Shown here: positions 19,434 to 28,558 of the stretch, one piece after another
Numbering within the stretch: the stretch's first letter is position 1
How the letters are laid out: every line of letters begins with the position of its first letter
Translations under genes and position numbers: made by a program
Assembly (NCBI RefSeq): GCF_000496755.2
Contig: NZ_AYKS02000063.1
Span: 44,127 to 108,126 of the forward strand
Origin: Serratia sp. DD3
GTDB taxonomy: Bacteria > Pseudomonadota > Gammaproteobacteria > Enterobacterales > Enterobacteriaceae
Reading direction: 5' to 3'
DNA length: 64,000 nt
The notes under the pieces: generated by a model
What the model was told of the DNA's origin: nothing
The model's input: only the letters and a program-made list of their open reading frames with translations
Databases searched by the model: none

Positions 19434-19940
19434 ATGAAAATAAATGATGACACTGACTTGAACAAAGTAAAATGCTTGGAATGTGGCAAATTTTTTGATT
19501 TTTTAGCACCACATGTCAATAGAGCCCACGAGATGACATTAATGCAATATCGCGAGAAATGGAGAATTCCCAGGCACCAGGCATTGGCCAGCATCACGCA
19601 CCGAAGAAGATGCAGTGAGGTCACAAAAGAGCGTATAAGAAAGGGAGACTTAGTCCCTGATGAGCAAATCAGGCTGATGGCCATTGCCTACAAAAAATCT
19701 GACAGGAAAAAGACTACCTCTTCATTATTGAGGGAACGCTCTTCTGAAAACGCGCGTAAGAATCAAATCTGGAAATACTCCCCTGTCATCAAGACGATAA
19801 GTGAGGAGCTGCAACAGCAAGCCATTCGCCGAATGCAGGCCAGGCCAGAATCAAAAGAGTGGGTAAAAGATATTGCCAAGGATCTCGGCCTTTCTATCAC
19901 TTACCTCTATGACTTAATTAATAAAAACACCCATAAATAG
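19434..19940 (+). CDS. Ros/MucR-type zinc-finger protein with a C-terminal helix-turn-helix-like segment
   Basis: 168 residues. C14, C17, H27 and H32 give C-X2-C-X9-H-X4-H, the spacing of the Agrobacterium Ros finger, followed by the MucR-like MTLMQYREKWRIP and a basic stretch. MucR/Ros proteins are DNA-binding regulators best known in alphaproteobacteria. The C-terminal segment (about 140-165, VKDIAKDLGLSITYLYDLI) looks like a second helix-turn-helix, not part of the short Ros fold. The gene stands alone in AT-rich DNA, with decayed genes downstream, so horizontal acquisition is plausible. The ribosome site is weak (AAAGAAA). Targets unknown. Confidence 0.8.
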   Translation: MKINDDTDLNKVKCLECGKFFDFLAPHVNRAHEMTLMQYREKWRIPRHQALASITHRRRCSEVTKERIRKGDLVPDEQIRLMAIAYKKSDRKKTTSSLLRERSSENARKNQIWKYSPVIKTISEELQQQAIRRMQARPESKEWVKDIAKDLGLSITYLYDLINKNTHK

Positions 19941-20130
19941 GCAGTGGTTTAGTGGTATTTTACACGCTTGAGTATAATGACATGTAATATATTGAAAATA
20001 ATAATTAATTAAGCAAATGCCATACTCACCATTAATATAGTCTTTGGCGGATAATGTTGAATGGGTGGTCAATGTATTGGCCCGTTACCGCCTTGATAAG
20101 CGCCCTACAGACCAGCAGAGACCATTACCC

Positions 20131-20215
20131 TCACGACACCCATATACTCACAAAATCAATATGTTCACAAAATCAATCTTTTCACAAAATCAATGTACTC
20201 ACGACATTCATGATG
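20131..20215. repeat. Five 17-bp direct repeats (iteron-like array)
   Basis: Five head-to-tail 17-bp units at 20131, 20148, 20165, 20182 and 20199. The three central units share the 13-base core TCACAAAATCAAT exactly; the outer two begin TCACGACA and are diverged. Regular spacing and diverged edges look like an array for a DNA-binding protein or a minisatellite. Confidence 0.85.
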
Positions 20216-20277
20216 AAACATTTTATCTGTTGGCTGCCTAAATAGCCGCCAGCGCAACTGTTGCTAACTTCACTACG

Positions 20278-20293
20278 CTAATGCGACAGAACC
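20278..20293 (-). repeat. Solitary IS-end-like sequence
   Basis: Read on the minus strand the sequence is GGTTCTGTCGCATTAG, matching the terminus of the IS6-family remnant at 38595. Similarity stops after 16 bases. Confidence 0.5.
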
Positions 20294-20427
20294 CTTTTTC
20301 ATGCTCTCCTCGATTTCTTTATACTTAAAAAGTATTAGCATCATACAAAAAAGGTGTTAGACGGCAAGCCCAGGTCAGATATATGGTCATAAACACCCTA
20401 AACTGCCAAGTTTGATACTGTAAAAGT

Positions 20428-20907
20428 ATGCTCAAGAGCATTGAAACACTGCTGCTAGATGTCCCGGTAATCCGCCCTCATCAGCTTTCTGTCGCCACTG
20501 TCAATGTGCAAACCCTGGTCTTGGTGCACGTACTTTGTGACGACGATATCGAAGGCTGAGGGGAAGCCACTACCAACGGTGGCCTGAGTTATGGCGAAGA
20601 AAGCCCCGAAAGCGTCAAGGTCAATATTGATACCTATCTGGCTCCGCTACTGATAGGCACCGAGGCCAGCCAGGTAGCCCAAGCCATGGCCCAGTTACGC
20701 AAATCAGTACAGGGTAACCGTTTTGCCAAATGTGCGTTGGAAACCGCTTTGCTGGATGCACAAACACGGCGGCTGAAGAGCCCGCTCAGTGAACTGCTGG
20801 GGGCGTGTGCGTGAGGCACTGCCAGTTGCATGGACTTTGGCCAGTGGCTATCCAGCCAGGCTGTAGCCGAGCATAAGATCTATTTTGAGCGTTTTGTTTC
20901 CAGTTAA
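20428..20907 (+). pseudogene. catB: Broken muconate cycloisomerase (catB) fragment
   Basis: Translation gives the N-terminal third of a CatB-like enzyme (VIRPHQLSVATVNVQTLV, GGLSYGEESPE, ALLDAQTRRLKSPLSELLG). There is an in-frame TGA where the family has EGIGEATT, then a one-base loss in a G run (20799-20803) shifts GGRVREALPVAWTLASG into another frame. A further shift joins a short AEHKIYFERF tail before the sequence ends, and the last two thirds are deleted. CatB converts cis,cis-muconate to muconolactone in catechol breakdown. It precedes the benK-like pseudogene by 77 bases, so both are relics of an aromatic-acid locus. Confidence 0.88.
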
Positions 20908-20984
20908 TTGATCAGATCCATGGAAGGGCCAAAGAACATACTCCCTATTTTTAAATATAATTTAATTATGCCAAGGAATATTTT

Positions 20985-22313
20985 ATGCCTCCAGCAGAGA
21001 TAAACAGCGTTGATATTACACCCATCATCGACCAGGCAAAATTTCAATCTATTCACCGTCTGACTATTTTTTGGTGCGCCTATATTATTATTTTTGATGG
21101 CTATGATTTAGCGGTATTGGGTGTGATCTTGCCGAAATTAATGGCCGAGTAGGGGTTAAGCGCGACACAAGCGGGACTATTAGGCAGCTATACCCTGGTA
21201 GGTATGATGGTCGGTGCACTTTCGTTGGGTTCTCTTTCTGACAAGATCGGTAAAAAGAAAGTCATTACCTTCTGTGTCATCACTTTCAGTTTATTTACTT
21301 TTTTATGTGGTTTTACCCTGAATGCCTCCCAATTTGGTTGGTGTCGCTTTATTGCAGGTATCGGGCTAGGTGGCGTTATGCCCAATGTAACTGCACTCAC
21401 CAGCGAATATTCACCTAAAAACAAACGCAGTTTAATGGTGGGTTTGATGTTCAGTGGATACTCGATTGGCGGCATGTGGGCGGCGATCTTGGGTATTTAC
21501 TTAATTCCTTTATTCGGCTGGCAATCGATATTTTATGTAGCTATTTTTCCGCTCCTGTTTTTACCCTGGATGATCAAACACCTGCCTGAATCAGCGGCTT
21601 TTTTAATCAAGACCAACCAGCATCGCCCTTTAAAAGAGATCCTGGAAAAAATAACCCCAAGCACTCATTACCCATCAGGCACTCAGTTTTTCAGCCAATC
21701 CGTCATCAGCACCGATCAGGTAAAAATGACGCTGGGTGATCTGTTCAAAGATGGCAGAACATTAAGCACCCTGATGTTCTGGCTAGTGTTTTTTATGTCA
21801 CTATATGTGATCTATGGCATGACCTCCTGGCTACCTAAACTGATGTTACAAGCGGGCTATCCTCTTGGCTCCAGCCTCTCTTTTCTGTTCACCTTACACT
21901 TGGGCACCATTGCCGGTGCCTTGAGCAGTTGCTGGCTGATGGATAAAATCAGTGGCAGAAGCGTCTTGCTCGGTTACTTTCTACTTGGCTCCGCGACCAT
22001 TGCTCTGTTAGGTACTGAAAGCTCGATGGTTTTGCTGTACCTGCTGTTGGTGATCGCCGGAGCCAGCACCATTGGCACTCAAATTGCTGTCACCTCTTAT
22101 GTGGCACGTTTTTACCCCAGTAGCATGACAGCGACGGGATTAGGATGGGGGCTGGGTATCGGGCGAATCGGTGCCATACTCGGCCCATTCGCGGGTGGGT
22201 TATTAATCGATATGAATTTATCGCTACAGCAGAATTTTATCGCCTTTGCCCTGCCCTCTTTGCTCGCGGCAGGCTGCATGCTATTTGTAAACCCGCGTTT
22301 GGCTGCTTCTTAA
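20985..22313 (+). pseudogene. benK: Aromatic acid:H+ symporter (BenK/PcaK type) with one premature stop
   Basis: The frame from the ATG at 20985 encodes a full-length (442 codon) AAHS-family MFS transporter, interrupted once by TAG at 21150-21152 (residue 56). Upstream of the stop is the family hallmark FDGYDLAVLGVILPKLM; downstream are GSLSDKIGKKKVI, the MFS loop 2-3 signature, and TATGLGWGLGIGRIGAILGP. No other damage is visible, so the inactivation is recent or a restart downstream might give a shortened product. The exact substrate (benzoate, protocatechuate, muconate) cannot be read, but catB next door favours benzoate or muconate. Confidence 0.88.
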
Positions 22314-22685
22314 GAACAACTAGAAGCTAAACTGGCCAATGGCACCATCAGTGATAGTGAAGTATTCAGACTGCTTGACCTTATGGCAGAGAATATTATC
22401 AGCGATGCAAATCTGAAGGATGCTTGTACTGATGGAGCCAGCCCGGACTGTATCAAGGAGATAAAACTAGCGCTTGCCGCCAAAGACAGCTATCTAGGTT
22501 ATACCGAGTACCAGACGAGTGCGGAGGCCATGGCTCGCTTGAATTTTGATCAGTGTACTAGTAGCGACCTTATTGAAATAGTCCTCAATGAGGAAGAGTT
22601 TAACGACCTATGGAATATCAGCCAGTCGCCACCAATCACCAGTTCGCCGTTATCCCGCACCCAATCCGCGTTCGGGGGATTTTAA
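22314..22685 (+). pseudogene. Fragment without its own start, possibly from a large exoprotein (CdiA/haemagglutinin type)
   Basis: In the same frame as benK and directly after its TAA, about 124 codons read EQLEAKLANGTISDSE ... TSPLSRTQSAFGGF. An ATG at 22383 would give 100 residues, but coding-like sequence extends upstream of it to the benK stop without a start, so it appears to be an internal piece of a longer protein. The style (KLALAAKDSYLGYTEYQT) reminds me of pre-toxin segments of filamentous haemagglutinin/CdiA proteins; this is recollection, not a search. It is cut off at both ends. Confidence 0.45.
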
Positions 22686-22758
22686 ATCCCCCCCATCATG
22701 AACAGCATCCTTAACAACTGCTCCTTCTCTATAGCCAAAATGCGTCGATTTGCTTGCT

Positions 22759-22794
22759 GTCAGCCACTGAGCGACACATCTGTCAGTGGCTGAC
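22759..22794. terminator. Perfect 12-bp hairpin between the fragment and the MHS transporter
   Basis: GTCAGCCACTGA and TCAGTGGCTGAC enclose 12 bases, 106 bases beyond the stop of the minus-strand transporter. There is no T run on either strand, so it may be a rho-dependent 3' end stabiliser rather than a classical terminator. Confidence 0.45.
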
Positions 22795-22899
22795 TTAAAC
22801 AAACAGCGTTTGTGCTGGCCCGCAGGGTGAACGAGTTACCCAGCTAACACTCAAGTCACCTGCAAGATAACGGGGATATGCCGACAAAAGCCCGCAGAT

Positions 22900-24225
22900 C
22901 TAGGCCATTCGCGTCTCTTTAACCGCGGGTTGCCAAAATACACTCGCCGCCAAACTAAGCACAATACTCGCCCCGATGTACAACAACACATTGTATGGCG
23001 TACTACCAAACATCCGTTCCAATAACTTCAAATAGGTCGGGGTCATCGCACCAAACAATACCACCGTCAGATTGTAAGGAATCGATATCGCCGTAGCACG
23101 TACTTGGATCGGGAATGATTCTGCAAGAAGAATCGGCACTGCGCCCCAGTGCAACCCCATACAAAAACCCAAAATAGCAAACCCGAACAATGCAAACCCG
23201 TAACTGGCATGCCCAAAGGAAAAGTAGAAAAACAGGCCAAAGAACGCCATTGCATACAACAGCACACTCGCCTGCAATGTGCGCTTTCGGCCAATGCTGT
23301 CAGAGAAAAAACCACCGCTCAACACCCCAAAGGCGGCGCATGCCGGTGCGGTTAAGGCCAGCCAAGTCCGCTGAATATCAGCAAGCCCCAGTAACGTTTG
23401 CACATAGCCTGGCAAATAGATGGTGACACCAAAAAACGAAACAGTGCCGACGGTAATAATGCCCATGCAACAGATAATCTGCCGGAGAATTGTCCGCTGC
23501 CTGAGAGTTTGCGACATCGAAAGAGGCGGTGCAACCTGCTGGGCTGTCTGCTTGCTGGCTTGTTGGGTATAGCGCTTAAAGTCTGGCGATTCGCTCACAT
23601 ACTTATGCACGTAGTAGCCCAATGGCACCGTCAGGAAGCCAATCAAGAAAGGCAAACGCCACCACACTTCGATCACCGCATCTCTACCAACCAGATACAA
23701 CAGGCTCAACGCCACAATATTGGCTAACACCGGCGACAGTGCTTGCGCCACCATTTGCATGCTGGCGTAAAAACCACGCCGCTCTGCAGGTGCATACTCC
23801 ATCAGAAACGCTGTCGTACTGGAAAACAGCCCCCCTACCGCCACTGCTTGTAGCAAGCGCATGGCGATCAGCAGTAATGGGGCGGCAATACCTATCTGCG
23901 CATAGGTCGGCAGTAAACCAATCGCCCCCGTAGTGAACCCCATGATTAACATCAGCAAAACAATAAGCGGTTTTCGCCCAATTTTATCTGCGTAAATCGA
24001 CAGCAAGATCCCACCTAAAGGCCGGACCAAATAGCTGATGCCAAATACAAAATAGGCATAAATCTGCGACGTTAAGGTATCTTCTGCCGGGAAGAAGTGC
24101 CCGGCAAAGTAAATGGCAAAGAAGGCATAAACCGTAGAATCGTAAAACTCTAAAGCATTACTGGTAACCGACGACACCACCGCCCGCCGACGCGCCCCAC
24201 GCTGTGCATCACATTTATCATCCAT
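22900..24225 (-). CDS. MFS transporter, metabolite:H+ symporter (MHS) family
   Basis: 441 residues, 12 predicted membrane helices. N-terminal NALEFYDSTVYAFFAIYFAGHFFP and the loop RPLGGILLSIYADKIGRKP are typical of the MHS family (ShiA, ProP, KgtP). Start at 24225 with AAGG nine bases upstream. It begins 11 bases after the M20D amidohydrolase gene on the same strand, so the two form an operon and the transporter probably imports that enzyme's substrate (an acylated amino acid) or moves its product. Substrate not readable. Confidence 0.82.
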   Translation of the reverse strand: MDDKCDAQRGARRRAVVSSVTSNALEFYDSTVYAFFAIYFAGHFFPAEDTLTSQIYAYFVFGISYLVRPLGGILLSIYADKIGRKPLIVLLMLIMGFTTGAIGLLPTYAQIGIAAPLLLIAMRLLQAVAVGGLFSSTTAFLMEYAPAERRGFYASMQMVAQALSPVLANIVALSLLYLVGRDAVIEVWWRLPFLIGFLTVPLGYYVHKYVSESPDFKRYTQQASKQTAQQVAPPLSMSQTLRQRTILRQIICCMGIITVGTVSFFGVTIYLPGYVQTLLGLADIQRTWLALTAPACAAFGVLSGGFFSDSIGRKRTLQASVLLYAMAFFGLFFYFSFGHASYGFALFGFAILGFCMGLHWGAVPILLAESFPIQVRATAISIPYNLTVVLFGAMTPTYLKLLERMFGSTPYNVLLYIGASIVLSLAASVFWQPAVKETRMA

Positions 24226-24236
24226 AAAAATCAGCC

Positions 24237-25409
24237 TTATAGGATCTGGTACGTCAAACGATTTTTAGCAATTGAGATCCAGTAGGCGACCCCGAGCGGA
24301 ATAATCTCATCATCAAAATCATATTTTGGATGATGGCACATTGGGGTATCCCCCTGGCCAAGAAAGGCATACACCCCTTTAACGTGGTCCAAATAGCAGG
24401 AAAAGTCTTCTGAAGGCCCTTTTGGCGTATTCACCAAGTAACTGGGATGTTCAGGCAGCAGCACATTTAGCCCCTGCACCGTTTCTGCCGCCAACAACGG
24501 ATCATTGATCAACGGCGGGCAACCATTGCTAAACGTTATCCCTACCTCGCCACCATAGCCCTGCGCCAACGATTGGGCCAATGTCTGCATACGCTGCTTT
24601 ACCAGTGCCCTGACATTTGCATCGTAGGTGCGAACCGTGCCGGAAAGGGTCAAAGAATCTGGGATGATATTAGGGGCGCTGCCCCCGTGGATAGTGCCAA
24701 AACTGATTGTTGCTGCCTGATGCGGGCTAACGTTACGGCTGACAATGGTTTGAATATCGCTAATCAAACGTGCGGCCATCACGATAGGATCGATAGTCAT
24801 TTCCGGCACCGCACCGTGGCCACCTTTGCCTTTGATGGTGATGTTAAAGGTATCACTCGCAGAAAGCGTCGCTTTCTGGTTAACGTGAAACTCCCCCTTG
24901 GGTACGCTGGGGTAATTGTGTAGGCCGTAGATCTCTTCAAAGGGGAAGCGCTGGAGCAGACCATCCACCAGCATGGCTTGTGCCCCGGTTAAATCCTCTT
25001 CCGCAGGCTGGAAAATAAAGATCAGGGTCCCAGCAAAATGGCGGTGCCGAGCCAAATATTTGGCGGCGCCCAACAGCATGGTGGTATGCCCATCATGGCC
25101 ACAACCATGAAAGCGGTTAGTCACCGTCGAAACATGCTGGCAAGCTGCCGGATCGTTCTCTTCGTGCATTATTAGCGCATCCATATCAGCACGAAAGGCA
25201 ATACTCCTTCCTGAGCTTTCGCCGCGCAGCACACCAACCACCCCGGTTTGACCGATATTTTCATGCACCTCATCCAAGCCGCAGGCGCGCAAGTAATCCG
25301 CCACCAACGTAGCGGTACGCTGTTCCTCAAATGCTGCTTCGGGGTGGGCATGAATTTTTCTACGAATCTCAATTAACTCGCGTAAATCGATAGACTGAAG
25401 ATCATACAT
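24237..25409 (-). CDS. M20D-family amidohydrolase (N-acyl amino acid / IAA-conjugate / hippurate hydrolase type)
   Basis: 390 residues from an ATG at 25409 with AGGAA seven bases upstream; the in-frame extension to 25508 has no support. M20D signatures: RRKIHAHPEAAFEE near 17, RADMDALIMHEEN near 75, the metal site CGHDGHTTMLLGAAKYL near 105, FIFQPAEE near 140, and the C-terminal MCHHPKYDFDDEIIP. The enzyme is a cytosolic zinc or manganese hydrolase releasing an amino acid from an N-acyl conjugate. A hippurate activity would yield benzoate, tempting beside catB and benK relics, but those lie on the other strand and are dead. Confidence 0.87.
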   Translation of the reverse strand: MYDLQSIDLRELIEIRRKIHAHPEAAFEEQRTATLVADYLRACGLDEVHENIGQTGVVGVLRGESSGRSIAFRADMDALIMHEENDPAACQHVSTVTNRFHGCGHDGHTTMLLGAAKYLARHRHFAGTLIFIFQPAEEDLTGAQAMLVDGLLQRFPFEEIYGLHNYPSVPKGEFHVNQKATLSASDTFNITIKGKGGHGAVPEMTIDPIVMAARLISDIQTIVSRNVSPHQAATISFGTIHGGSAPNIIPDSLTLSGTVRTYDANVRALVKQRMQTLAQSLAQGYGGEVGITFSNGCPPLINDPLLAAETVQGLNVLLPEHPSYLVNTPKGPSEDFSCYLDHVKGVYAFLGQGDTPMCHHPKYDFDDEIIPLGVAYWISIAKNRLTYQIL

Positions 25410-25552
25410 GGCTATTTCCTTTTTTATGCCCGTTCCATAACGGCATTTGCATACCAAACGCCAAGGTACTTCATCTCGCAAACTGACCGCAACTGCTAAA
25501 GCCCGCAAGCCGACAAGTTATGGTTAAAGTGAGAAATATCTCGCAAACAAAT

Positions 25553-27247
25553 TCAATGGGATGTGATCATCAGTGTGCCAGCAACACCGCGTTCACCCGT
25601 CGCATCCGATGGTTCTCCTACAGAGACACTGTTGACAACCATATTGCTGGAGCCCCCGCCATCTAGGTTGATGGATGAAGAAGCGCCAAGCCATGCCATT
25701 ACTGCCGCTGTCTCTGGAATGGAAGTTCCTAAACTCACATAGGGTTGTCGCCCAGGGATTTCAACCAACAAAATCGTGCCGTCAGCGCCAACACCGATAG
25801 CGGTTCGCCCATTACGGGAGACTACCCAGCCTTCATACCATGTACTGGTATCAATCCCTGCCGAGGCAGCATTTGCGCTGCCATTAACTATGGGTGAAAA
25901 CCCTTCGGCCCAGGCGTTTTGTAGCAAATTACTCACCGACAACGTCGGGCCCGCTTCTACAATTGACATACCGGGTGCCAGAGTAATCTCCTTCCCATCA
26001 GAATAAACGTGGTCAACTACCGTCAATTTGGTGCCAGGGATTGCATGTTCGCGAAGCCATTTGGCACTATCACCCAGCCCTTGGAGTACATAGCCCCCTT
26101 GAGGCGCTGGCGTCCCTAATGTTTCATCTCCACCAACCACAGTATTTGTCGAATCAACCACCAGCTCATAAATATCCCCTTTGTAGCTAGCGTTGACCAA
26201 GGTATTTGACGATAGCCCACCGAGAAAGAGGGAGTCGTACATCTTCAAATCATTGAAATTATTACAAACATAATCGTGAGCTGATAGCGTTGTCGGGGTT
26301 TGCGCAGGGGTGCCGCAATTCACTACGGTTCCTAAAATTGGACGATTCTTATCTTTCACTTCAATGGATACACTCTGGTCGTCCGTTAAGATCGTCGATG
26401 AAGATAGCTTCTGCAATAGGGTGGCTTTCGGGTGCCCCTCACTGGTGGTGGTAATCATAACGCCTGGGCGCCCACCAGTGGCTGCAGCGACTAATTGCCC
26501 GTTCACCACTGTTGTACCTACAGGTGATCTTGGCGGCAACGGTGAACCAAATGGATTAATATTTGAGAAGTATCCTGCGTTCATTCCTGCTAATGCACCG
26601 ACTCTTAGCGCTGCAGCAGAGACAGTCTCCCCCGCTCCCCCCAGATTGTTGCCGCCGGGTAACTCATAGCTTAGTTTAGCGGTAGTTTTCGCAGGTTCGA
26701 TAGCTAATATATTGATAATCCAAGGGCCTGTGGTGGTATTACCCGCGAGTGCAGTATTCCTTACTCTCGGCTTGTATTTGTTTGCTGTTGCTACACTGAT
26801 TTGGGATGCCACTGCGTTAGCTTCATCCTGGGTGTTAAACCGGTCAACAGAAAGATAGTAGCCCAGCGTTGCACCAGAAGTATTCGTCCCCGCTGATTGA
26901 TCGAGCCGTGTAGTAAAACCGGCAGCATTAATAGCATCAGCGTCCGCTTGTGCTGCAGCTGGCGTGGTATAAAAACCTATATTGACAGTCCAGTATTCGT
27001 CCGCGCTCAGTTCACCACGTTTGACCTGGTAATAGGTCACTCCGGCAGTGACTGGTTGGCTAGTGATGGTTTGAGACAGCCCGCTATAACCTAATGGCGC
27101 ATCGTCTACAGGCATTTTCCAGGTAGATTGCGTTAATTCTTTATTTGTACTTGTATTTGTATTTGTATTATCACACCCGATTAAGAGCAATGAATTAAAT
27201 AATGCAACCAGGGCGAAAGCGATAGGTCTTTTATTTAGAATACGCAT
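25553..27247 (-). CDS. Lipoprotein with SPOR-like repeats and a phosphodiester glycosidase (NAGPA) domain
   Basis: 564 residues from the ATG at 27247 (AGGA nine bases upstream; an ATG three codons earlier sits too close). The lipobox LLIGC is followed by Asp at +2 and an Asn/Thr linker coded by a 6-bp repeat. Residues about 65-175 contain two SPOR-like halves (YWTVNIGFYTTPAAAQADADAI; YYLSVDRFNTQDEANAVA), usually peptidoglycan-binding. The remainder matches phosphodiester glycosidase/NAGPA proteins: MNAGYF near 225, RTAIGVGADGTILLVEI, and SINLDGGGSSNMV near the C-terminus. Family members cleave sugar-phosphodiesters or exopolysaccharide. Probably envelope or surface exposed. Monocistronic. Confidence 0.82.
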   Translation of the reverse strand: MRILNKRPIAFALVALFNSLLLIGCDNTNTNTSTNKELTQSTWKMPVDDAPLGYSGLSQTITSQPVTAGVTYYQVKRGELSADEYWTVNIGFYTTPAAAQADADAINAAGFTTRLDQSAGTNTSGATLGYYLSVDRFNTQDEANAVASQISVATANKYKPRVRNTALAGNTTTGPWIINILAIEPAKTTAKLSYELPGGNNLGGAGETVSAAALRVGALAGMNAGYFSNINPFGSPLPPRSPVGTTVVNGQLVAAATGGRPGVMITTTSEGHPKATLLQKLSSSTILTDDQSVSIEVKDKNRPILGTVVNCGTPAQTPTTLSAHDYVCNNFNDLKMYDSLFLGGLSSNTLVNASYKGDIYELVVDSTNTVVGGDETLGTPAPQGGYVLQGLGDSAKWLREHAIPGTKLTVVDHVYSDGKEITLAPGMSIVEAGPTLSVSNLLQNAWAEGFSPIVNGSANAASAGIDTSTWYEGWVVSRNGRTAIGVGADGTILLVEIPGRQPYVSLGTSIPETAAVMAWLGASSSINLDGGGSSNMVVNSVSVGEPSDATGERGVAGTLMITSH

Positions 27248-27746
27248 TGTTTTCATTCCTATTCATATTTATAAACACGTCAAAACTCATGGTTATTTTT
27301 CCTTATCGAACGATATCAAGCGAAAACAAGTCTTTTATTCAATAAAATCAATAACAAAAACAATCACAAAATAGATCACAACTGTGACACTATTATGACC
27401 AATATAGAAGGCTCTGTCGCATTAAGATCTCGTCAGGTAACATGCTTTTTATCAAATGTGATCTGACCCTATCTCTGATAAGAAAACCTTCGGTCGGCGG
27501 CATGACATTGTGAATGTCTTTGCCCCCGGTGTTAGCGGGTATCTCGCTTGCGCCCTGAGTCTATGCAATAAGGAAGAAATAATGGCTAAGCGCAGTGTTA
27601 TCGCCATAGTTGCCCCACAGGGTCTACCCCTTAGCGAACCGCCCTGCTCCCTTTTATTCCCTTATTCAGTAATCCTTCCCCAGTAAGGAACAATCGTTGT
27701 GCTACGCTGTCTATCTACCTGAACTTTTCCGTATTAGAGGTCAGCA
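27248..27746. other. Intergenic region with an IS-end relic upstream of yebE
   Basis: No convincing gene. AT-rich DNA up to 27400 should contain the promoter of the lipoprotein gene; from 27410 a relic of an IS terminus is followed by GC-richer sequence of unknown origin (27490-27590). Confidence 0.5.
27410..27455 (+). repeat. Relic of an IS6-family-like terminus
   Basis: GGCTCTGTCGCATTAAG, then CGTCAGGTAACATGCTTTTT, parallels the terminus of the dead element ending at 38595 (GGTTCTGTCGCATTAAG ... TGTCAGGTAATATGCTGTT) over about 45 bases. Nothing resembling transposase follows. Confidence 0.65.
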
Positions 27747-28400
27747 ATGAAAAATAACTGGATGCAGCAAATTCAATCGATTCTGGGCGATAAAGCTAAT
27801 GCAATGGGGGGTGCCGAAGGTATCACCAAGTTGTTAGCCCCAACAGCACTAGGTGGAATAGTGGGCGCTCTGCTGGCTAATAAATCATCACGCAATATGG
27901 TTGGCAAATATGCTAAAAATGCGCTGATTATCGGCGGTAGTGCCGCTGTTGGTGCCGTGCTGTGGAACAAGTATAAACAGCGTGTGAAAGAGTCGCATGA
28001 AGAACAACCGCAGTTTGGCTTGCAAAGCACCCCCAGCGATGTGCGCGCCAAACGTTTGGTGCAGTCATTAGTTTTTGCTGCAAAAAGCGATGGTCATATT
28101 GATGCCAATGAGCAGCAAGCCATCCAACAGAGCCTGGAACAATTGCAGCTTGGCAATGAAGCTCAGCAATGGGTGCAGCAGGCAATTGAGCAACCGCTGG
28201 ATCCGAACCTGATTGCCAGTAGCGTGCAAAATGAAGATGAAGCGTTAGAAGTTTATTATCTCAGTTGCCTGGTGATTGATATCGACCATTTTATGGAACG
28301 CAGCTATCTGGATGCATTAGCCCAGTCGCTTAAAATTCCGGTGGATGTCCGCCAAGGAATTGAGGCCGATGTTAGTGCGAAAAGACGCGAATTAGAATAA
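27747..28400 (+). CDS. yebE: YebE family inner-membrane protein (DUF533, TerB-like)
   Basis: 217 residues, aligning along its length with E. coli YebE (219): LLAPTALGGIVGALLANKSSR near 30, LWNKYKQRVKESHEEQPQFGAQ-like region near 75, LVFAAKSDGHIDANEQQAIQQ near 110 and IDIDHFMERSYLDALAQSLKIP near 180. A short hydrophobic glycine-rich segment (about 28-70) precedes a TerB-like helical domain. In E. coli the gene is in the envelope-stress (CpxR) regulon; I see no sure CpxR site here. Function is not known. GAGGT precedes the start. Confidence 0.9.
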   Translation: MKNNWMQQIQSILGDKANAMGGAEGITKLLAPTALGGIVGALLANKSSRNMVGKYAKNALIIGGSAAVGAVLWNKYKQRVKESHEEQPQFGLQSTPSDVRAKRLVQSLVFAAKSDGHIDANEQQAIQQSLEQLQLGNEAQQWVQQAIEQPLDPNLIASSVQNEDEALEVYYLSCLVIDIDHFMERSYLDALAQSLKIPVDVRQGIEADVSAKRRELE

Positions 28401-28558
28401 TGACGCTGGGGTGATACCGCTCTCTATGACTTTTATCGCTGATATCACTCATATTTGCTGATCGTTCAACTCGCTGAAATTACTTTATTTTTCGCGTTAC
28501 CCAACCGTTCAAGATGTCGATTTAATCATCCTGAACATCAAGATAAAGGAATAACAAC

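Larger units (their letters stand above)
19941..20427. other. Non-coding stretch with repeat array and IS end
   Basis: Short frames here overlap a 17-bp repeat whose period is not a multiple of three, so they are unlikely to be genes. It contains the repeat array at 20131-20215 and a solitary insertion-sequence end at 20278-20293. Confidence 0.5.

Noticed and set aside
20131..20215. CRISPR array
   Set aside because: Units are 17 bp with no unique spacers between repeats; it is a direct tandem array.
20044..20245. Two overlapping 60-codon frames
   Set aside because: They run through the 17-bp repeat array, whose period is not a multiple of three, with no ribosome site.
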